Origin: Brachypodium distachyon
Taxonomy: Eukaryota > Streptophyta > Magnoliopsida > Poales > Poaceae
Length of the DNA: 64,000 nucleotides
Direction: 5' to 3'
Assembly: GCF_000005505.3 (NCBI RefSeq)
Contig: NC_016133.3
Location: forward strand, 39,521,237 to 39,585,236
A program made the position numbers and the translations under genes. Positions 23,883 through 36,100 of this stretch are shown here, piece by piece (positions within the stretch are counted from its first letter, which is position 1; the number at the start of each line of letters is the position of its first letter). Below the pieces are notes generated by a model, which was not told where the DNA came from, ran no database searches, and was given only the letters and a program-made list of their open reading frames with translations.

Positions 23883-24511
23883 ACCGATGCCCGACAGTGC
23901 AAAACCTCTCGGATATATGATAGGCCGACTGGAACTTCGGACCGTCGGCTATCCTACAAGCTGAAGGGGCTGGACTCTACTCAATTATAAGTATCCACGA
24001 CGGTGTGTGCGTACCGTTGGCGATTATACTAATAGACGGGAAACATACCGTCGACATCACCGATGCCTGACAGTGCAAAACCTCTCGAATATATGATAGG
24101 CCGACTGGAACTTTGGACCGTCGGCTATCTTACAAACTGAAGGGGATGGACTCCACTCAACTATAAGTATCCCCGATGGTGTGTGCGTACCCTCGGCGAT
24201 TATACTAATTGACGGGACACATACCGTCGACTATTAAACAAGTTGACGGTGAGAAATAACCGTTGGCCAATACATATTCGACGGGACACGGTCGGCTATC
24301 AGAGTCACATGACCGAGCGGCCAACCGTCGGATAATTACCATAGGTAAATACAATACCCGAATGTACCGTCGGCTATTACAGTAATGGCTGATGCCGCAT
24401 AGCCGACGGGGGATAGCTGACGGTTCACCGTCGGTTAAACTGTTGGCCGACGGTGATCGAAAATAGCGGACGGTGATTTCCCCCTCGGCTAAAATGTGAT
24501 ATCTAGTAGTG
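23883..24511. repeat. CACTA right subterminal region with 176-bp tandem duplication
   Basis: Copy 1 (23883-24058) and copy 2 (24059 to about 24234) both begin ACCGATGCC and share blocks such as CAGTGCAAAACCTCTCG and GTGTGTGCGTACC, with a few differences. Beyond them, dense CCGACGG/CCGTCGG words continue to the terminal ATATCTAGTAGTG. The duplication roughly doubles the number of binding-site-like words at this end compared with the left. Confidence 0.88.
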
Positions 24512-24559
24512 AGGGATGGGAGAAAGCTAACGGGGAGGGAAGAACGTGAAGCAGCGACA

Positions 24560-24770
24560 ATGCCATGGCGGTAAGGCAGAGGGGCATAGCGCCCTTCACT
24601 CAGGCGCGAAATGACCGTGTGTGGGGCCCTGGCTGGCCTCGCTTGGCCACGGTGGCAGGGGCATAGCGTCTAAGAGAGAGGCACTATTATTCAGAGTTTA
24701 GCGCTTAGCTGTCGGGCGCTACACGAAAGGGTTAGATTAGTGAAATAGTTTCGCGACGAGTTCATCTTGT
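24560..24770 (-). repeat. Right inverted end matching 17036-17240
   Basis: This is the reverse complement of the left sequence: TAGCGCCCTTCACTCAGGCGC here against GCGCCTGAGTGAAGGGCGCT there. The pairing runs outward to a TTTCGCG word near 24750. Together the two ends would bound an element of about 1.3 kb once the CACTA is removed. Confidence 0.75.
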
Positions 24771-27560
24771 GAAATAGTTTCGCGTTGAGGTATGTTTTGT
24801 TGAAATCGACACTAATTGAGTGCTAATGGTGCTTGGAAGCATTCTTTAGAGAAAAAATAATCCGAAAGATGACTCAACATTATGTTATTTCAAGTTTTGA
24901 GAAAATCTTCACCTTCTTGTGGGCTGTGAAGCAAATTTCACAAACTCAAGCACCCAAAATGTCTTTTTAGGTTTTATTCTTGATTTTTTGTTCATGCAAG
25001 CTAAAAGATAAGAAAAAATCACGAGAATAAGAGGGTACATGATTCACTCAAGTACTTTGTGCTACAACCTTTTGGATTCTTCTTTAACTTTTAACCTCAT
25101 TATTTGATTTGTTCGAAAAAGGATAGCGCAAGTGCACAAAGGTGCCAAAATAAACATGCAACTATGCAAGTCAAGTCCCATAGAAAAGAAAGATAACAAG
25201 TTCCAATCAACAACGATGTGCCTGAAGCAAACAAATTTCACAAAAGAAACGGCTAAATACTCCGTCGATCCTAAACATGTGACTTCCTAGAGAAAACATG
25301 GATCAGACTCTCTTTTTAGAAACACCAATTTAAATATAGGGATACACACGCACGCACACATCACATACACGCACTCATAATGTCCGCAGAAGATCAGAGA
25401 CACGGTCAACTTGGTGTGTTTGATCCAACCACCCCACACCCCCCCCCCCCCCACTAACCCAAGTACCCAACAAATGGATTGATGTGTATGATTTAGATTG
25501 GCAAGACAAAAATTGTACCACTAAATTTGTCGAGAAAACTACTTTCCTAACATATATTCCATTTCATTAACATATACATAGAAAACGGTTAAAGATACAT
25601 GTGGAATATAGTGTCAAAATATAAAACGCAATCGAAGCACACCTATTTCAGAAAAGAATGGACATTGTGGAAATGAACACGGTCTTCAAAACAGAAAAGA
25701 TTTATTGAAAGTTGACAAATATACACATGATTTCCAAAATATCTAATTTAGACATCAGGGAAGTTTGGTTAATTTAGTTAAATGTTTTATTTCATGATTG
25801 ATTAAGACGTGTTTTGTCTCCGTTCAAAAAAGAAAGAAAGTCGTGGCGTGACTTTACTGGGCCTGCAACTACACGGAGAACACGGTAGATATTTCCGGCG
25901 TCGACAGAGGGACGAGACGAACGTACGTACGGCTGAGCCACGTACTGCGCTAAAATGCAGCACAAGGAGATGAGACGATCGATCGACGTGAAATTTGCTT
26001 GATGGATCAAATTAACGCAAGTTAAAAGAAGGGCATCCTAAGAGGTCTCTCACACATCAACTCTCCACGAAGATTCAAGGTCATAGCAAGCTGGACTCAG
26101 ATCTGCCATCCACGTTAAATTGTTTGATTTAAAATCTTCTTTTCAGGAGAAGTGTGAGCTTTATTTATATCGAAATGTTATGGTTACAACAAGCCACGGA
26201 CGGGCCACGGCAGTGAGACCGTCTAGACATGGTGCATGATCACACACAATACAATCTCTCCCGAGGGCCAAGGCAATCATCTCAAGACTCCACCAACAGG
26301 TCAGTACTGTAGTGCATAACTTGTAGTTAACCGGCAAGTTTATGTCCACTCGTACAAGCATCTTTCAGTTCTACATGGACAATCGTACTCCAGGGAAATG
26401 ATGAACTCTCCCAGAGAAATAATTGCGTTGAAGTAATAAGTGTATTGTCTAGTTTTTTTCTATTATACCGGTCTTTTGGTTGTGTTGACTAGCACATGAA
26501 ATTCTTCATGGTATCAGAACCAAGATGTTTCGAGTTCGAGACCCGGCTGACGCAGTTAAAATTGCAGCCCACTTTCGATTCATACATCAGACCGGTGGTC
26601 TTTTGGTTGTGTTGGTTCTAGCGCATGAAGCTCTTCAAATAGGACACATGCAAGTGTGCTTTCTCATCATTGTACTACATGCATAGGTAAGAGATGGGCG
26701 ACATTTTTACTTGATCCTTTGGAGCCTAAATGAACATAATAGTTTTATTTTAATTTAGAAAAAAAATATTTTGGCTTTTTTTAACAAAGTCTAGAAATGG
26801 TTGGTGAGCTCGAAATTGTATATATTTGGTTCTTCATTTAGAAAATCGGATACTTATGGTCACTTTCACAGGTTTGAACGGTTATGATTGGTTTTGACTT
26901 CATGTGGCACGGCTTCCCCTCAAAATATTCCACGTCAGTGTTTGTGAGCGTCTACGTCTGTATTGTGTTTTCTCAAAAAAAAAAATCCATGTCAGATGCC
27001 ACATTTTGAGAAACCATGTTTTTTTCCGAAAAGGAGACGTTTCCACGGCCTCTGCATCAATCATTGCACACAACCGTTGTATTCTTGAAGTCTCAAATCG
27101 CGTTTGGATCTCAGAATTACAACACAATAAGACAACAAACTAGAAAAAAGAAACATACTTCTCCCAGCCTGTTGCTTTGGTGTCATCTCAAAACTCATCT
27201 GGAGACACCTAGAAGCAGATTTCACAGACCAGCACCCTTTTTAAGTCACATGCCGATCTATCTTCATCGTCCGTCTTTCTTCATAACAACATTAATGACG
27301 ATAATAACAGACAACATCACCATACCAGTCGCCGCCTCATCGTCAGAAGCATAGCCAACGATGGCTAGAGAAGTTTGAGACTCAAGCATAAATTGGATGG
27401 TTGTACCCAGCTACTAGAAATCAAACCCCAGGTCTAATATATGTTCTCATTTAAGCTGAGAGGTAATACCTAGCTGTGACTTATCTACTGTGACTCTTTC
27501 AATCTCGATGCTCAAGACTCAACTTTCAGGAGATATAGAAAACGTTCTCATTAAACGTGC
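24771..27560. other. Intergenic DNA without a recognisable gene
   Basis: AT-rich sequence with only short, low-complexity open frames. It holds a C-tract (25440-25452), a lone MITE-like end near 25258 and, at 26448-26640, a stretch with TGGTATCAGAACC and a GAGTTCGAGACCC word. The latter could be the leader of a retroelement or a tRNA-derived remnant; no ends or coding sequence go with it. Confidence 0.5.
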
Positions 27561-28060
27561 GAGTGTTTGTGTTTTGTGTGGGTGTCTATGTTGGGATTGG
27601 TATATTTGGGCTGGACTAGAGCGCGACGCCGCGTGTTAGGGAGCCAGCGCGACGCCGCACAATAGGGAGCGGGCAGCGGCGGCTCCATGTAATTCCACAC
27701 GCCGCGCGATAGCGTTCTGGCGCGACGGCCTGCGGGGGGACTGCGACGGCGTGTGTGTGTATGTGTATGGGGAGGGGGGGGGGCTGCAGTCGCAGCAGAC
27801 ACGTGAGACAGCGCGCAGCAGCAGACGCGCCAGGGCTGCTGGAGCAGCGCGCCCGCGCGCAGCAGCAGACGCGCCGCTCGAGCGGCCACAGGGAAGGTGC
27901 ACGACGATGGCGGGGCCGCACGCGGCGGAAGGCTCGGCGAACGCAGCGGCAGGAAAGGCACAAGAGAATGACGGGGCACGTAAAACTAAATATTTTGACC
28001 AAAACTAACGCCATGAGTTGCAACCCGCTATTGAATACAAATGCTCCATCTACTGGAAAA
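27561..28060. other. GC-rich block with CAGCAG-type low complexity
   Basis: Dense GC sequence with repeated GCAGCAGCAGACGCGCC-like words. Open frames occur on both strands, but none gives a recognisable protein. It resembles in style the GC-rich blocks at 28990-29170 and 37936-38330 and may belong to the same repeat family. It leads into the tandem array. Confidence 0.4.
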
Positions 28061-28079
28061 AAATAACTGTGTCAACTTC

Positions 28080-28865
28080 TATTCGTCAAAATCTAGCACC
28101 TAGCACGGTATGCCGCTATCATCTCCATTTATAACGAACCTCACACATAAAACTTATCTCCCCTTTGCACTTAATGAGCAAAATTGTTACGCCTAATGAG
28201 CACAAATTGCCAACCCCCGCTTAATTCAAATTGCAACATCTAAGGAACACATATTGCCATCCCTAACAAGCACCTATTGCCATCCCGCTTAATACAACTT
28301 GCCACCCATAATAAGTACAAATTGCCACCCGGCCTGTTTGATACAAATTACCATCCCGTTTAATACAATTGTCACCCCTAACGAGCAAATATTGCCACCC
28401 CGCTGAATACAACTTGACACTTCTAATGAGCACAAATTGCCACCCTTAATAAGCGTACTCCGCTTAAAACAAATGGGAAATACAAATTGGCATCCTTAAT
28501 AAACACACTAATAAGTAGAAATTGCCACCCCGTAATGAACACATATTGCCATTCCTAATAAACACACTAGTAAATACAAATTGACTCCTGTAACGAGCAC
28601 ATATTGCCATCCCTAACGAGCACCTATTACCATCCCCGCGTAATACAACTTGTATCCATAATGAGCACAAATTGCCATCCGGCCTGCTTAATACAAATTG
28701 CCATCCCGTTTAATACAATGCCAACCCTAACGAGCACATATTGCCACCCAACTGAATGCAACTTGACACCCCTAATGAGCACAAATTGCCATCCTTAATA
28801 AGTGTAAATTGCCAACTCCGCTTAAAACAAATGAGAAATACAGATTGTCGTCACTAATAAACACA
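28080..28865. repeat. AT-rich degenerate tandem array (AATTGCCAYCC words), higher-order period 350 bp
   Basis: Units of roughly 25-35 bp, built on CTAATGAGCACAAATTGCCA and CGCTTAATACAACTTGCCAC variants, repeat without interruption. A longer period is visible: CACATATTGCCATCCCTAAC recurs 350 bp apart (about 28249 and 28599), followed in both places by the same unit order. It codes for nothing recognisable. It sits directly left of the GC-rich end at the ARID4 duplication junction. Confidence 0.85.
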
Positions 28866-29060
28866 ATTAATCAACAAGCTGCCCCGCGAGGCATACACGA
28901 CGGAACGCAGCGGACACGTGTTCAAGTCCGGGAGCGCGTCCACCGTGCGGTGGGGGCTGTGACGACGCGAAGCGGGGGCGGGGTCCGGCGATGGCGGGCA
29001 GCGGAGGGGAGGGCGCACGACGGCACGAAGGAGCAGACGCACGGCCGCGCGGCGCCCCGC

Positions 29061-29170
29061 AGCAGCCACGCGCTCGGCGGCAGCGAGGCGCGCAACAGCA
29101 GGCTCGCGTGCGACAGCGTGCAGCAGCAGGGGCGGCAACTCGGCGTGCAGCAGCAGGCACGGGCGGCGGA
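29061..29170 (+). repeat. 110-bp GC-rich inverted repeat, left copy
   Basis: This stretch, starting AGCAGCCACGCGCTCGGC, is matched base for base by the reverse complement of 37936-38045. It ends exactly where the retroelement slice at 29171 begins. The pairing partner lies at the other side of the truncated ARID4 copy. Confidence 0.95.
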
Positions 29171-29214
29171 GAGGTAAAGCTCCTACTCCTACTTTGTTGT
29201 ATTACCCGAGATAT
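29171..29214 (+). repeat. 44-bp retroelement slice at the left junction
   Basis: These bases (GAGGTAAAGCTCCTACTCC onward to CCGAGATAT) are identical to 37117-37160 and to 57792-57835, inside the gypsy-like element. The slice abuts the ARID4 arm with one shared base (29214). Confidence 0.95.
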
Positions 29215-32052
29215 TATCAAGGAGCTATTGAAGACATGCATAGTTAGTTGGTTGATTATCATTGTAGACTTATGGAGTTAGTTGGGGATTGCCACCAATG
29301 TGCCATCCTCTTTTTTGGTACTTCATTGACTATTTGTAGAAGTCCTGATTCGTGAGTTTAGCTCGTTTGGACTTTTGACAAAAATAGACGTGCTACTGAT
29401 TGTTGGGATGTTTATATGCTCGAGATACTAGCATACTGTGTGCGCTTCACTATACAATAATAAATAACAAATTAGTACGCACATTGAGGGATACAGATGT
29501 GCCAAAATGGGGGGTGCGGAAGAATTTAACGAGGAAAGTGAGGGGAAGGTGGGTCTTGTTTGATCCAGATCTAATGATTCATCCAGCTTGTTGACGGTCT
29601 GTCTGCCCTCACCAAGTTTAGCTCTTATGCTGATAGGGAATTACCACAATCATCATCCATTCTATGCAGTAGCCTCATGTATCACGATCTTTTGATTAAT
29701 TCATCGATTGATGTATTTTGCACAAAGTTAGGGATAATGATTAAGGAAAAAAATCTGTAGCTACTTCCTTTTGATTGTTTGAAAAGGGGGTATTTTGTAA
29801 AGATTCAAAGATCACTAGTGAATCTTCATTGTTCTGCCTTTTGAATTTTGAGTGTTCAAAAAAAGGGGGATTTTGTTTTGTAGCACTGAAGTGAATGATT
29901 GCTACTCCAACGTAAATATCACCAAATCATTCTGGTTCACTTTAGTACCGTTGAAGTTTCCATCTCCCATTATTTTCCACTCGGGTCAGAGCGTAAGCTA
30001 GTGATGCTTTCGGCTACTGGACTTTAGCCATCCCTGTCATTTTGAAGGGGTTATGATGTCAGCTAAGCCCTTTCGCCCATGCGGCCATGCCTACAGCCTC
30101 CCTCTTTGCCATCTTCCTGATGCAATGCAGCCCCAACCTGGCCTTTATATCCTTTCCTAACACAATCACCGTGATTAATCGCCACCAAGTCTGCCACTAA
30201 CACTCTAGTCTTTGTTGCTGATGCCCACTTCTTCAGCTTGACCTTGCTGATGCAGGTGGGACTCCAGTAACCTTGACCACCCAACCCTGACCTTGAGGCA
30301 CTCAATCTCAACCTCTGACAAGTTCTTCTCCACGGCCAGCTACTTCCTCTCACCGTTTGCTTCTCAAAATCTAACCTTCGTTACCCTGTCTTCTTTTACC
30401 TCATTGATTGCTTGCATCCTCCAGGAGATGTCTAGGAACTGCACCAAACGTTGTGGTTGTGGCCTTGAGGGAGGTGGGTTAGTCGATGAATAGTTTCGGT
30501 TCTAGTTCTAGTTGGGTGTAAGGCAATTTGTTTGGTCCAAGGGCTAAGGCTAAGGGTTCTAGTTCGGTTCTAGCTGGGTGTAAGGAAATCTTGCTATTTA
30601 CTCTTGTTTTCATGAGAAAGTATTTAACCAAAGTGGTGATCTTTGTTGCTACAAAGCCACCTTTTTCGTAGAAGTAATCACAATTTTGTGCAGTATCAAT
30701 GAACTGTCGCTACTTTGCTGTTTACATTGAATTTCTGGTTCTAATTTTGGGACTAATGTTGACATTCTTTCATTCAGGGGATTCCATATTTAATATATTG
30801 GAGGAATTCTTTTTCATCTTATGCAGCAACTCATTTTCGCCATGTGTTGACATCAGTTATTCAGAGGTATCAGCATCGTCAATGTAGCGTCAATCTACCT
30901 CATGTAGTTTTGTTTCACATCTAATAATCGAGTATAAATGCAGTTCCTGCAGCCATATATGGGATGCATTTCAGCTTGCTCGTGCCTCTTTTCGATTATA
31001 CTGTGTACGAAATAACCATGTTCGAAGTGTTGAGCTTGGGCCTCACCTATTAGGGGATGCTCCAAAGATCAACATTGCCCCTCCCGATAATGGAATGGCT
31101 GATGGAGAAGGTAGCTCTGAAGCTTTTTCAGCTATAAAGATACATGACAAAGATGTCAACATGAAATTTCTTATCTGTGGTGTGCCATGTACCTTGGTAA
31201 GCTTTCACTTTAAGTCTAATTATTTTTGTGTCATTCAGTGTATTTCTTCTTCTAACCAGTGATTACACAACCATCTCTTGGCAGGATGCATGTTTGTTGG
31301 GCTCACTGGAAGATGGTTTGAACGCTTTGTTGAATATTGAGGTATGGTCCATCATCCTTGCATTTACCAAGGCCCTTGTGTTTGCTGCTTCACTTCCATG
31401 TCTAAATTCTTGAAGTAAATAATTATGTCTATGCTGAAGATCTAGTTCATGGAGCTGCGAGATTATTAGAGTATGCTATGTCAACTTATTAGTAAATAAT
31501 AATTGCTGCATGCAATATTCTTGCAACCATTAAGAAGGCTTGCACTGTTTCACATGCTCGTATGGGCGCAAGAGCGCAAGTGAAACCAACCCATTTGCTG
31601 GTCTACAGGGGGCGATAAACAAAGCTATACAAAAAGTATGTAAATGCACAGGCAGAGACCATATGGAAGCTTTTTTTCCTTTGAATCTGAAAGCGATGAC
31701 AGTATATATATACTTACAATAGGGAGAACTGCGCAAATTACTAATGGAAAATTACAATTTCAATCTATTTTTAAATTAATTTATAAAGTTTTGTCAAATG
31801 GCAAAAAATACATGGAAAAGGAGGGCAAAGTCCAAAAGTTTGTAGTATTACGTCAAACTTATGTTTTCTCTGTATTGTTGTAAAACATTACAAGTTTTTG
31901 AAAAGTTAATAGGTTTCATGAGGCAAAATCTTCAATTGGTTTGCTTTGATTTTATGCAATGGACAAACACTCTTCCATGGTTTTCTCCTAAAGCTGCGTT
32001 TTCGTCATACATTTTTCCGCTGAAGATTTCACATTAATTTCAGAATAGCATA

Positions 32053-32295
32053 CTCCGTCCAGTTCACACAAACATGACGTTCTGGGCACAAGTTCAGTCA
32101 GAATTATAAAACTTTGACTGCATATCCTTTTTAATACTCCCTCCGATCAATAATAAGTGTCGCCAATTTAGTACAACTTTGTACTAAATCATATGTTTGG
32201 ATTTGTCTCAAAAAGTACTTCCGTAACATCTAAACTTTCCTGAGTTTTATAAATGTCTATGTCCAAAACGTCATCTTTTTGTGAACTGGAGGGTG
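32053..32295. repeat. Stowaway-like MITE carrying a second, partial MITE (ARID4 intron 6)
   Basis: The outer ends CTCCGTCCAGTTCACACAAA and TTTTTGTGAACTGGAGGGTG pair and are flanked by TA. Inside, at 32137, a second MITE left end CTCCCTCCGATCAATAATAA follows TA and runs about 60 bp without its right end. The same structure is mirrored at 49242-49484 in arm B. Confidence 0.75.
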
Positions 32296-32543
32296 TACAT
32301 GTTTCTATTTACTGATTTTGTACTGTATTAATTCAGAATAAGCTGACATGCAAATGTACAGATTTCTAGTCCCTACAGTGCTTTATCAAATATTCTAAGG
32401 ATTCTTAAGTATTCTATTTTAGTATGTACTTGGTGATAAGGCCTGTTTAATGCTTGATTTTCTTTCCAGATTCGTGGGAGTAAACTACGTAATCGAGTCA
32501 GGTATCTTCAGTTGCCATATATTATACAATATAGTACACACTA

Positions 32544-32804
32544 CCTCCATTCCTAAATATAAGATGTTTTAGCTTTGTCCTAAAGTTAAACTTCTTAAGG
32601 TTTGACCAAGTTTATATAGAAAAATGTACTAACATCTACAAAATCAAATAAGTATAAGTGCACTATAAAATATGTATCATGGCAGATTTAATAATATTAA
32701 TTTAGAGTTGTAGATGTTGGTAGATTTTTCTATACACTTGGTCAACTTTAAGAAGTTTGACATGGGACAAAGGTAGAACATCTTATATTTTGGAATGGAG
32801 GGAG
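32544..32804. repeat. Stowaway-type MITE, 261 bp (ARID4 intron 7)
   Basis: Left end CCTCCATTCCTAAATATAAG and right end CTTATATTTTGGAATGGAGGGAG pair, and an inner stretch (CTTCTTAAGGTTTGACC against GGTCAACTTTAAGAAG) continues the hairpin. TA flanks both ends. The mirror copy is at 48733-48993. Confidence 0.88.
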
Positions 32805-32894
32805 TACTGAAGTATTATGCAAGGTGTCTGGTTACTTGCTTATTTTTAATACTAATTTGTTTATTAGTCATTTTTGCACTGTTCTTATTTTTTT

Positions 32895-33190
32895 TTCTCG
32901 AACACCAGTCATTTTGTATTAGAAAGAAAGCATCAAGTTGGAAAGACTACATCAAACCCAAAACCCCAAAGGAAAAACAAAACATAAAATCAGATGCAAA
33001 AAAGAGCCTACCTAAAACTATGAGTTGCAATTGTCCTGCCTCAACCAGGATGCAATCGGCCAAGTCCTGACAGTATGGCAAGATCATTGAACATGCAGGA
33101 ATTTGCGGATCCTCCAGAGCCACCCCCACCCTGTTCCGCTTCCTCCAAAAACCAGTTGTAGTACCTACTGTTTTCATTTTGATAATCATA
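32895..33190 (-). mobile_element. LINE-like 3' tail with oligo(A), in ARID4 intron 7
   Basis: On the minus strand the sequence ends with TTTCTAATACAAAATGACTG, GTGTTCGAG and then nine A residues. This style of ending (TCTAATA...GTTCGAGAAAA) is what I know from grass LINE 3' ends. Only the tail is present and no reverse transcriptase. The mirror copy lies at 48347-48642 on the plus strand. The 5' limit is uncertain. Confidence 0.45.
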
Positions 33191-36100
33191 TTGATATTTT
33201 TCTTGACTGCAAAATGTTTCAATGTTCAAACCATACCGCATACAAAATGAAGGATTCTTTATTTATTCTGCCTATTAATATTAGCTAATAGGTATCCGAG
33301 GTCACATTGCTATAAAACTCTTATTGGTAACCAGAGAGATAGTAGCATAGATTCAATATGGTATGTCTTGTTGATCATTTCCTCACCACATTTTTAGATT
33401 ATGCTAGTTTTATTTATATTAGTTTTGCATTTTTTTTCTACATTTTCCTTGCAGTGCTGCTCCTCCACCTCTTGAAGCTGAAACTCTTCCATGTGGGGTA
33501 GTTACAATGCGTTCTGATATCACAACTTGCAGTTCTTCATACATGTCTCTTCTTGTTTCTGGCAGTGCACAAACTTGCTTTGATGATAAGGTATCGATTT
33601 CTACAATTATGGACTATTTTTATCTTCAGCTTGACATGCGCGGAGTCTTATGCTGCCTCACAATATGTGCAGATTTTGGAGAGCCATATAAAAAATGAAA
33701 TTATTGAAAAGAGCCAATTGGTTCGCTCTCTGCCAAATAGTGAGGATAATAAGCCATCTTCAGCAGAGCCTTTAACTTCCATGTCGATCGCTTGTGGAGC
33801 GTCTATATTTGAAGTCTGGATGACCCTCCCCAAGTGGGCTGCAGAGGTTCTTTTCCTCCATTTTTTTAAGAAAAAAACATGGACCAAATAGACTACTATA
33901 AATCTATAATTGCTTAGATGTGTCGCAGTTTACCTGGATTTTTTCTCAATCACCATTTAGTGCAAACCTTTTAGATATTAATTTCTTTTTTGTGGATGGT
34001 AGATTTTTCTCCCTCTGTTTCTAAGTTATTTTAGTCCCTAGAGTGGTAAATAAACCTGGAGGAAAACGAACCTGGTAGCATTATATAATGCTCTTTTATT
34101 TTGCACTCCCAAACGTTGTTGAGTACTCAATGCCTAGAGCAGCTACTTTTCTCTTGGCCAAGTAAGCCTCATTTGAGGCCTGAGGGTATTCATAGTGGAA
34201 TGACATGCAGGGAAACTATGTTATGGACGCATATCCATATTGTAGAACTTTGTTCTTCTGTTTGGAATAATAACTTGTCCTGGAGTTTCCAGCACCATTT
34301 TATTTTGGGGTGTTTGTTGTTCACATGTTTTATGACAGTTTCCACTGTCCTCTAGATTCTAGTTGTGTTCTTATGTTAGCAAATATAGTGCTTTACGGAA
34401 ACTAGAGGCCCAGTTCTTTTTTCTGCTAAACAATTCTGCTGTGATTGTGCCTAAAAATAAGATGGCTAAATGTATTGAAAACAAGCAAAGTTTGAACTAT
34501 TTAATGCATAATTTATATGGTGGTTTAATAAGTCTTAAGGGCTCTATTTCCTTTGTACCATGTGAGTAATTTTCGTCAACAGGACTGACCTGTTACAAAA
34601 ATAATGAGCTATCTGGTTTATCCTTTCTTTCTCTGTTTCTGTTATATTTTCGTTACATAATTATCATATGTATGAGTGGATGTTCGTTTATCACTGACTG
34701 AAAATTCTTCTTAACTGTCTAGATTTTGAAACAACTTGCTCCAGATATCTCTTACAAAAGCTTGGTTGGACTTGGAATTGCCAGTGTAAATAGTACACCA
34801 GTATCTTCATTCAATAGGCAAGATGCAGATCGACTTCTTTTCTTTTGCACAAGCCAGTACAAAGATCGACCTATTGAAGTCGGTCCATATTTACATCTGC
34901 CAAGATGGTCAGCATCCCTTACTAAGGAGAGAAGAATGAAGGGAAGTCTCGAGGTGGAACCAAATGTTTCTTGTGCAAATGGAGTTGGAGATGACAAGAA
35001 ACATCTGATGGATGGATCTTCTCTGCCATCAGTCAAGACCAGGCTGAAGCCAGCAACAATGAGACCCATTCCCCGCTCTTCAAAGCAACACCTGCATCCT
35101 TTTACGGGTTTCACTCAGTCTATCATTAATGGTGCTTATCAAACTAAGTCCAGCTTTCCAGCACGTCCACCAGGAAAGCATAATTCAGTACCTGCTGCCT
35201 CAGCAACTCGAAGGAAATCGTCATCCGGGTCATCACGTTCTCAACAAGCACTTCTATTGAATCCTCTCCCAATGAAGAAACATGGTTGCGACCGGTTGCC
35301 TATCCAAACTTGCCATGAAGTAAACTTTTGGATCATCATGTGTTCTTTTTTCCTTTCTCATTATTTATGCTAATAAACACATATCATCCTGACTTTTTGC
35401 AGGAAGATTTCTTGAAAGATCTCATGCAGTTTTTACTCCAAAGGGGCCACACTCGACTTGTACCTCAAGGAGGACTAGCTGAATTTCCAGATGCAATCCT
35501 AAATGCAAAGCGCCTTGATTTATATAACTTGTACAAAGAGGTGGTTTTGTACTGCTTATCTCATATATTGACTATGAAGCTAAACAATTCGTGATATTAA
35601 TCATTCCGTTAACAAATATGCTGATTGATCATTCAGGTTGTATCCAGAGGTGGCTTTTATGTTGGCAATGGCATAAATTGGAAAGGTCAAGTATTTTCGA
35701 AGATGTGCAACCATACTGTTACCAATAAAATGACGGTATGCATGTGTTTCAGACACTCTTTTCGTTCTTTTTATTGTATACTGAAGGACTCAATGCCTAC
35801 TATTATTTGTGGTACCATCGGTTGTATTTCTGATGTTAACCTGCTATTGCTCAGTAAGTTTTGATTTTCAAATTAGTTTCACTATATTAAGTTCTTTGTG
35901 CTAATTATATATTTTATTTCGACATTTATTAAGTTTGCTGCTATCTGTCCGTCTGGTTCATTTGCCTAATTATGAGTTGCTAATTGTATCCTGGTGTTCT
36001 CACTTTGTCCATTTTTATATAGGGTGTTGGAAACACGCTAAAAAGACACTACGAAACATACTTGCTAGAATACCAACTTTGTCATGACGATGTCGATGGT

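Larger units (their letters stand above)
18041..24511 (+). mobile_element. CACTA (En/Spm) DNA transposon, internally deleted, with AGG target duplication
   Basis: The element begins CACTACTAGATAT at 18041 and ends with the exact reverse complement ATATCTAGTAGTG at 24511. The bases before it (18038-18040) and after it (24512-24514) are both AGG, the 3-bp target duplication expected for CACTA. About 500 bp at each end carries many copies of CCGACGGT or its complement, as in CACTA subterminal binding-site arrays. Inside are remnants of the TNP2-type transposase (21446-21805) and of a second, Transposase_24-type protein (21904-23705), both in plus orientation. A Mutator-like element is nested at 19145-19955. 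Total length 6,471 bp. With both proteins broken it is non-autonomous, though the ends look usable in trans. Confidence 0.95.

Noticed and set aside
26448..26640. TGGTATCAGAACC with GAGTTCGAGACCC, suggesting a primer-binding site or SINE
   Set aside because: No LTR, coding region, poly(A) tail or target duplication could be attached to it.
28080..28865. CRISPR-like array
   Set aside because: The units are degenerate, there are no constant repeats with unique spacers, and the DNA is plant nuclear.
28867..29281. Long GC-rich open frames on both strands near the left duplication junction
   Set aside because: Several frames are open at once and give Arg/Ala/Pro low-complexity text, as expected from CAG- and GC-rich repeats rather than genes.
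30063..30353. 96-codon minus-strand frame within intron 3 of the ARID4 copy (mirror at 51184-51474)
   Set aside because: No recognisable domain, and it is intronic in both arms; it could be a repeat remnant but I cannot support a gene.
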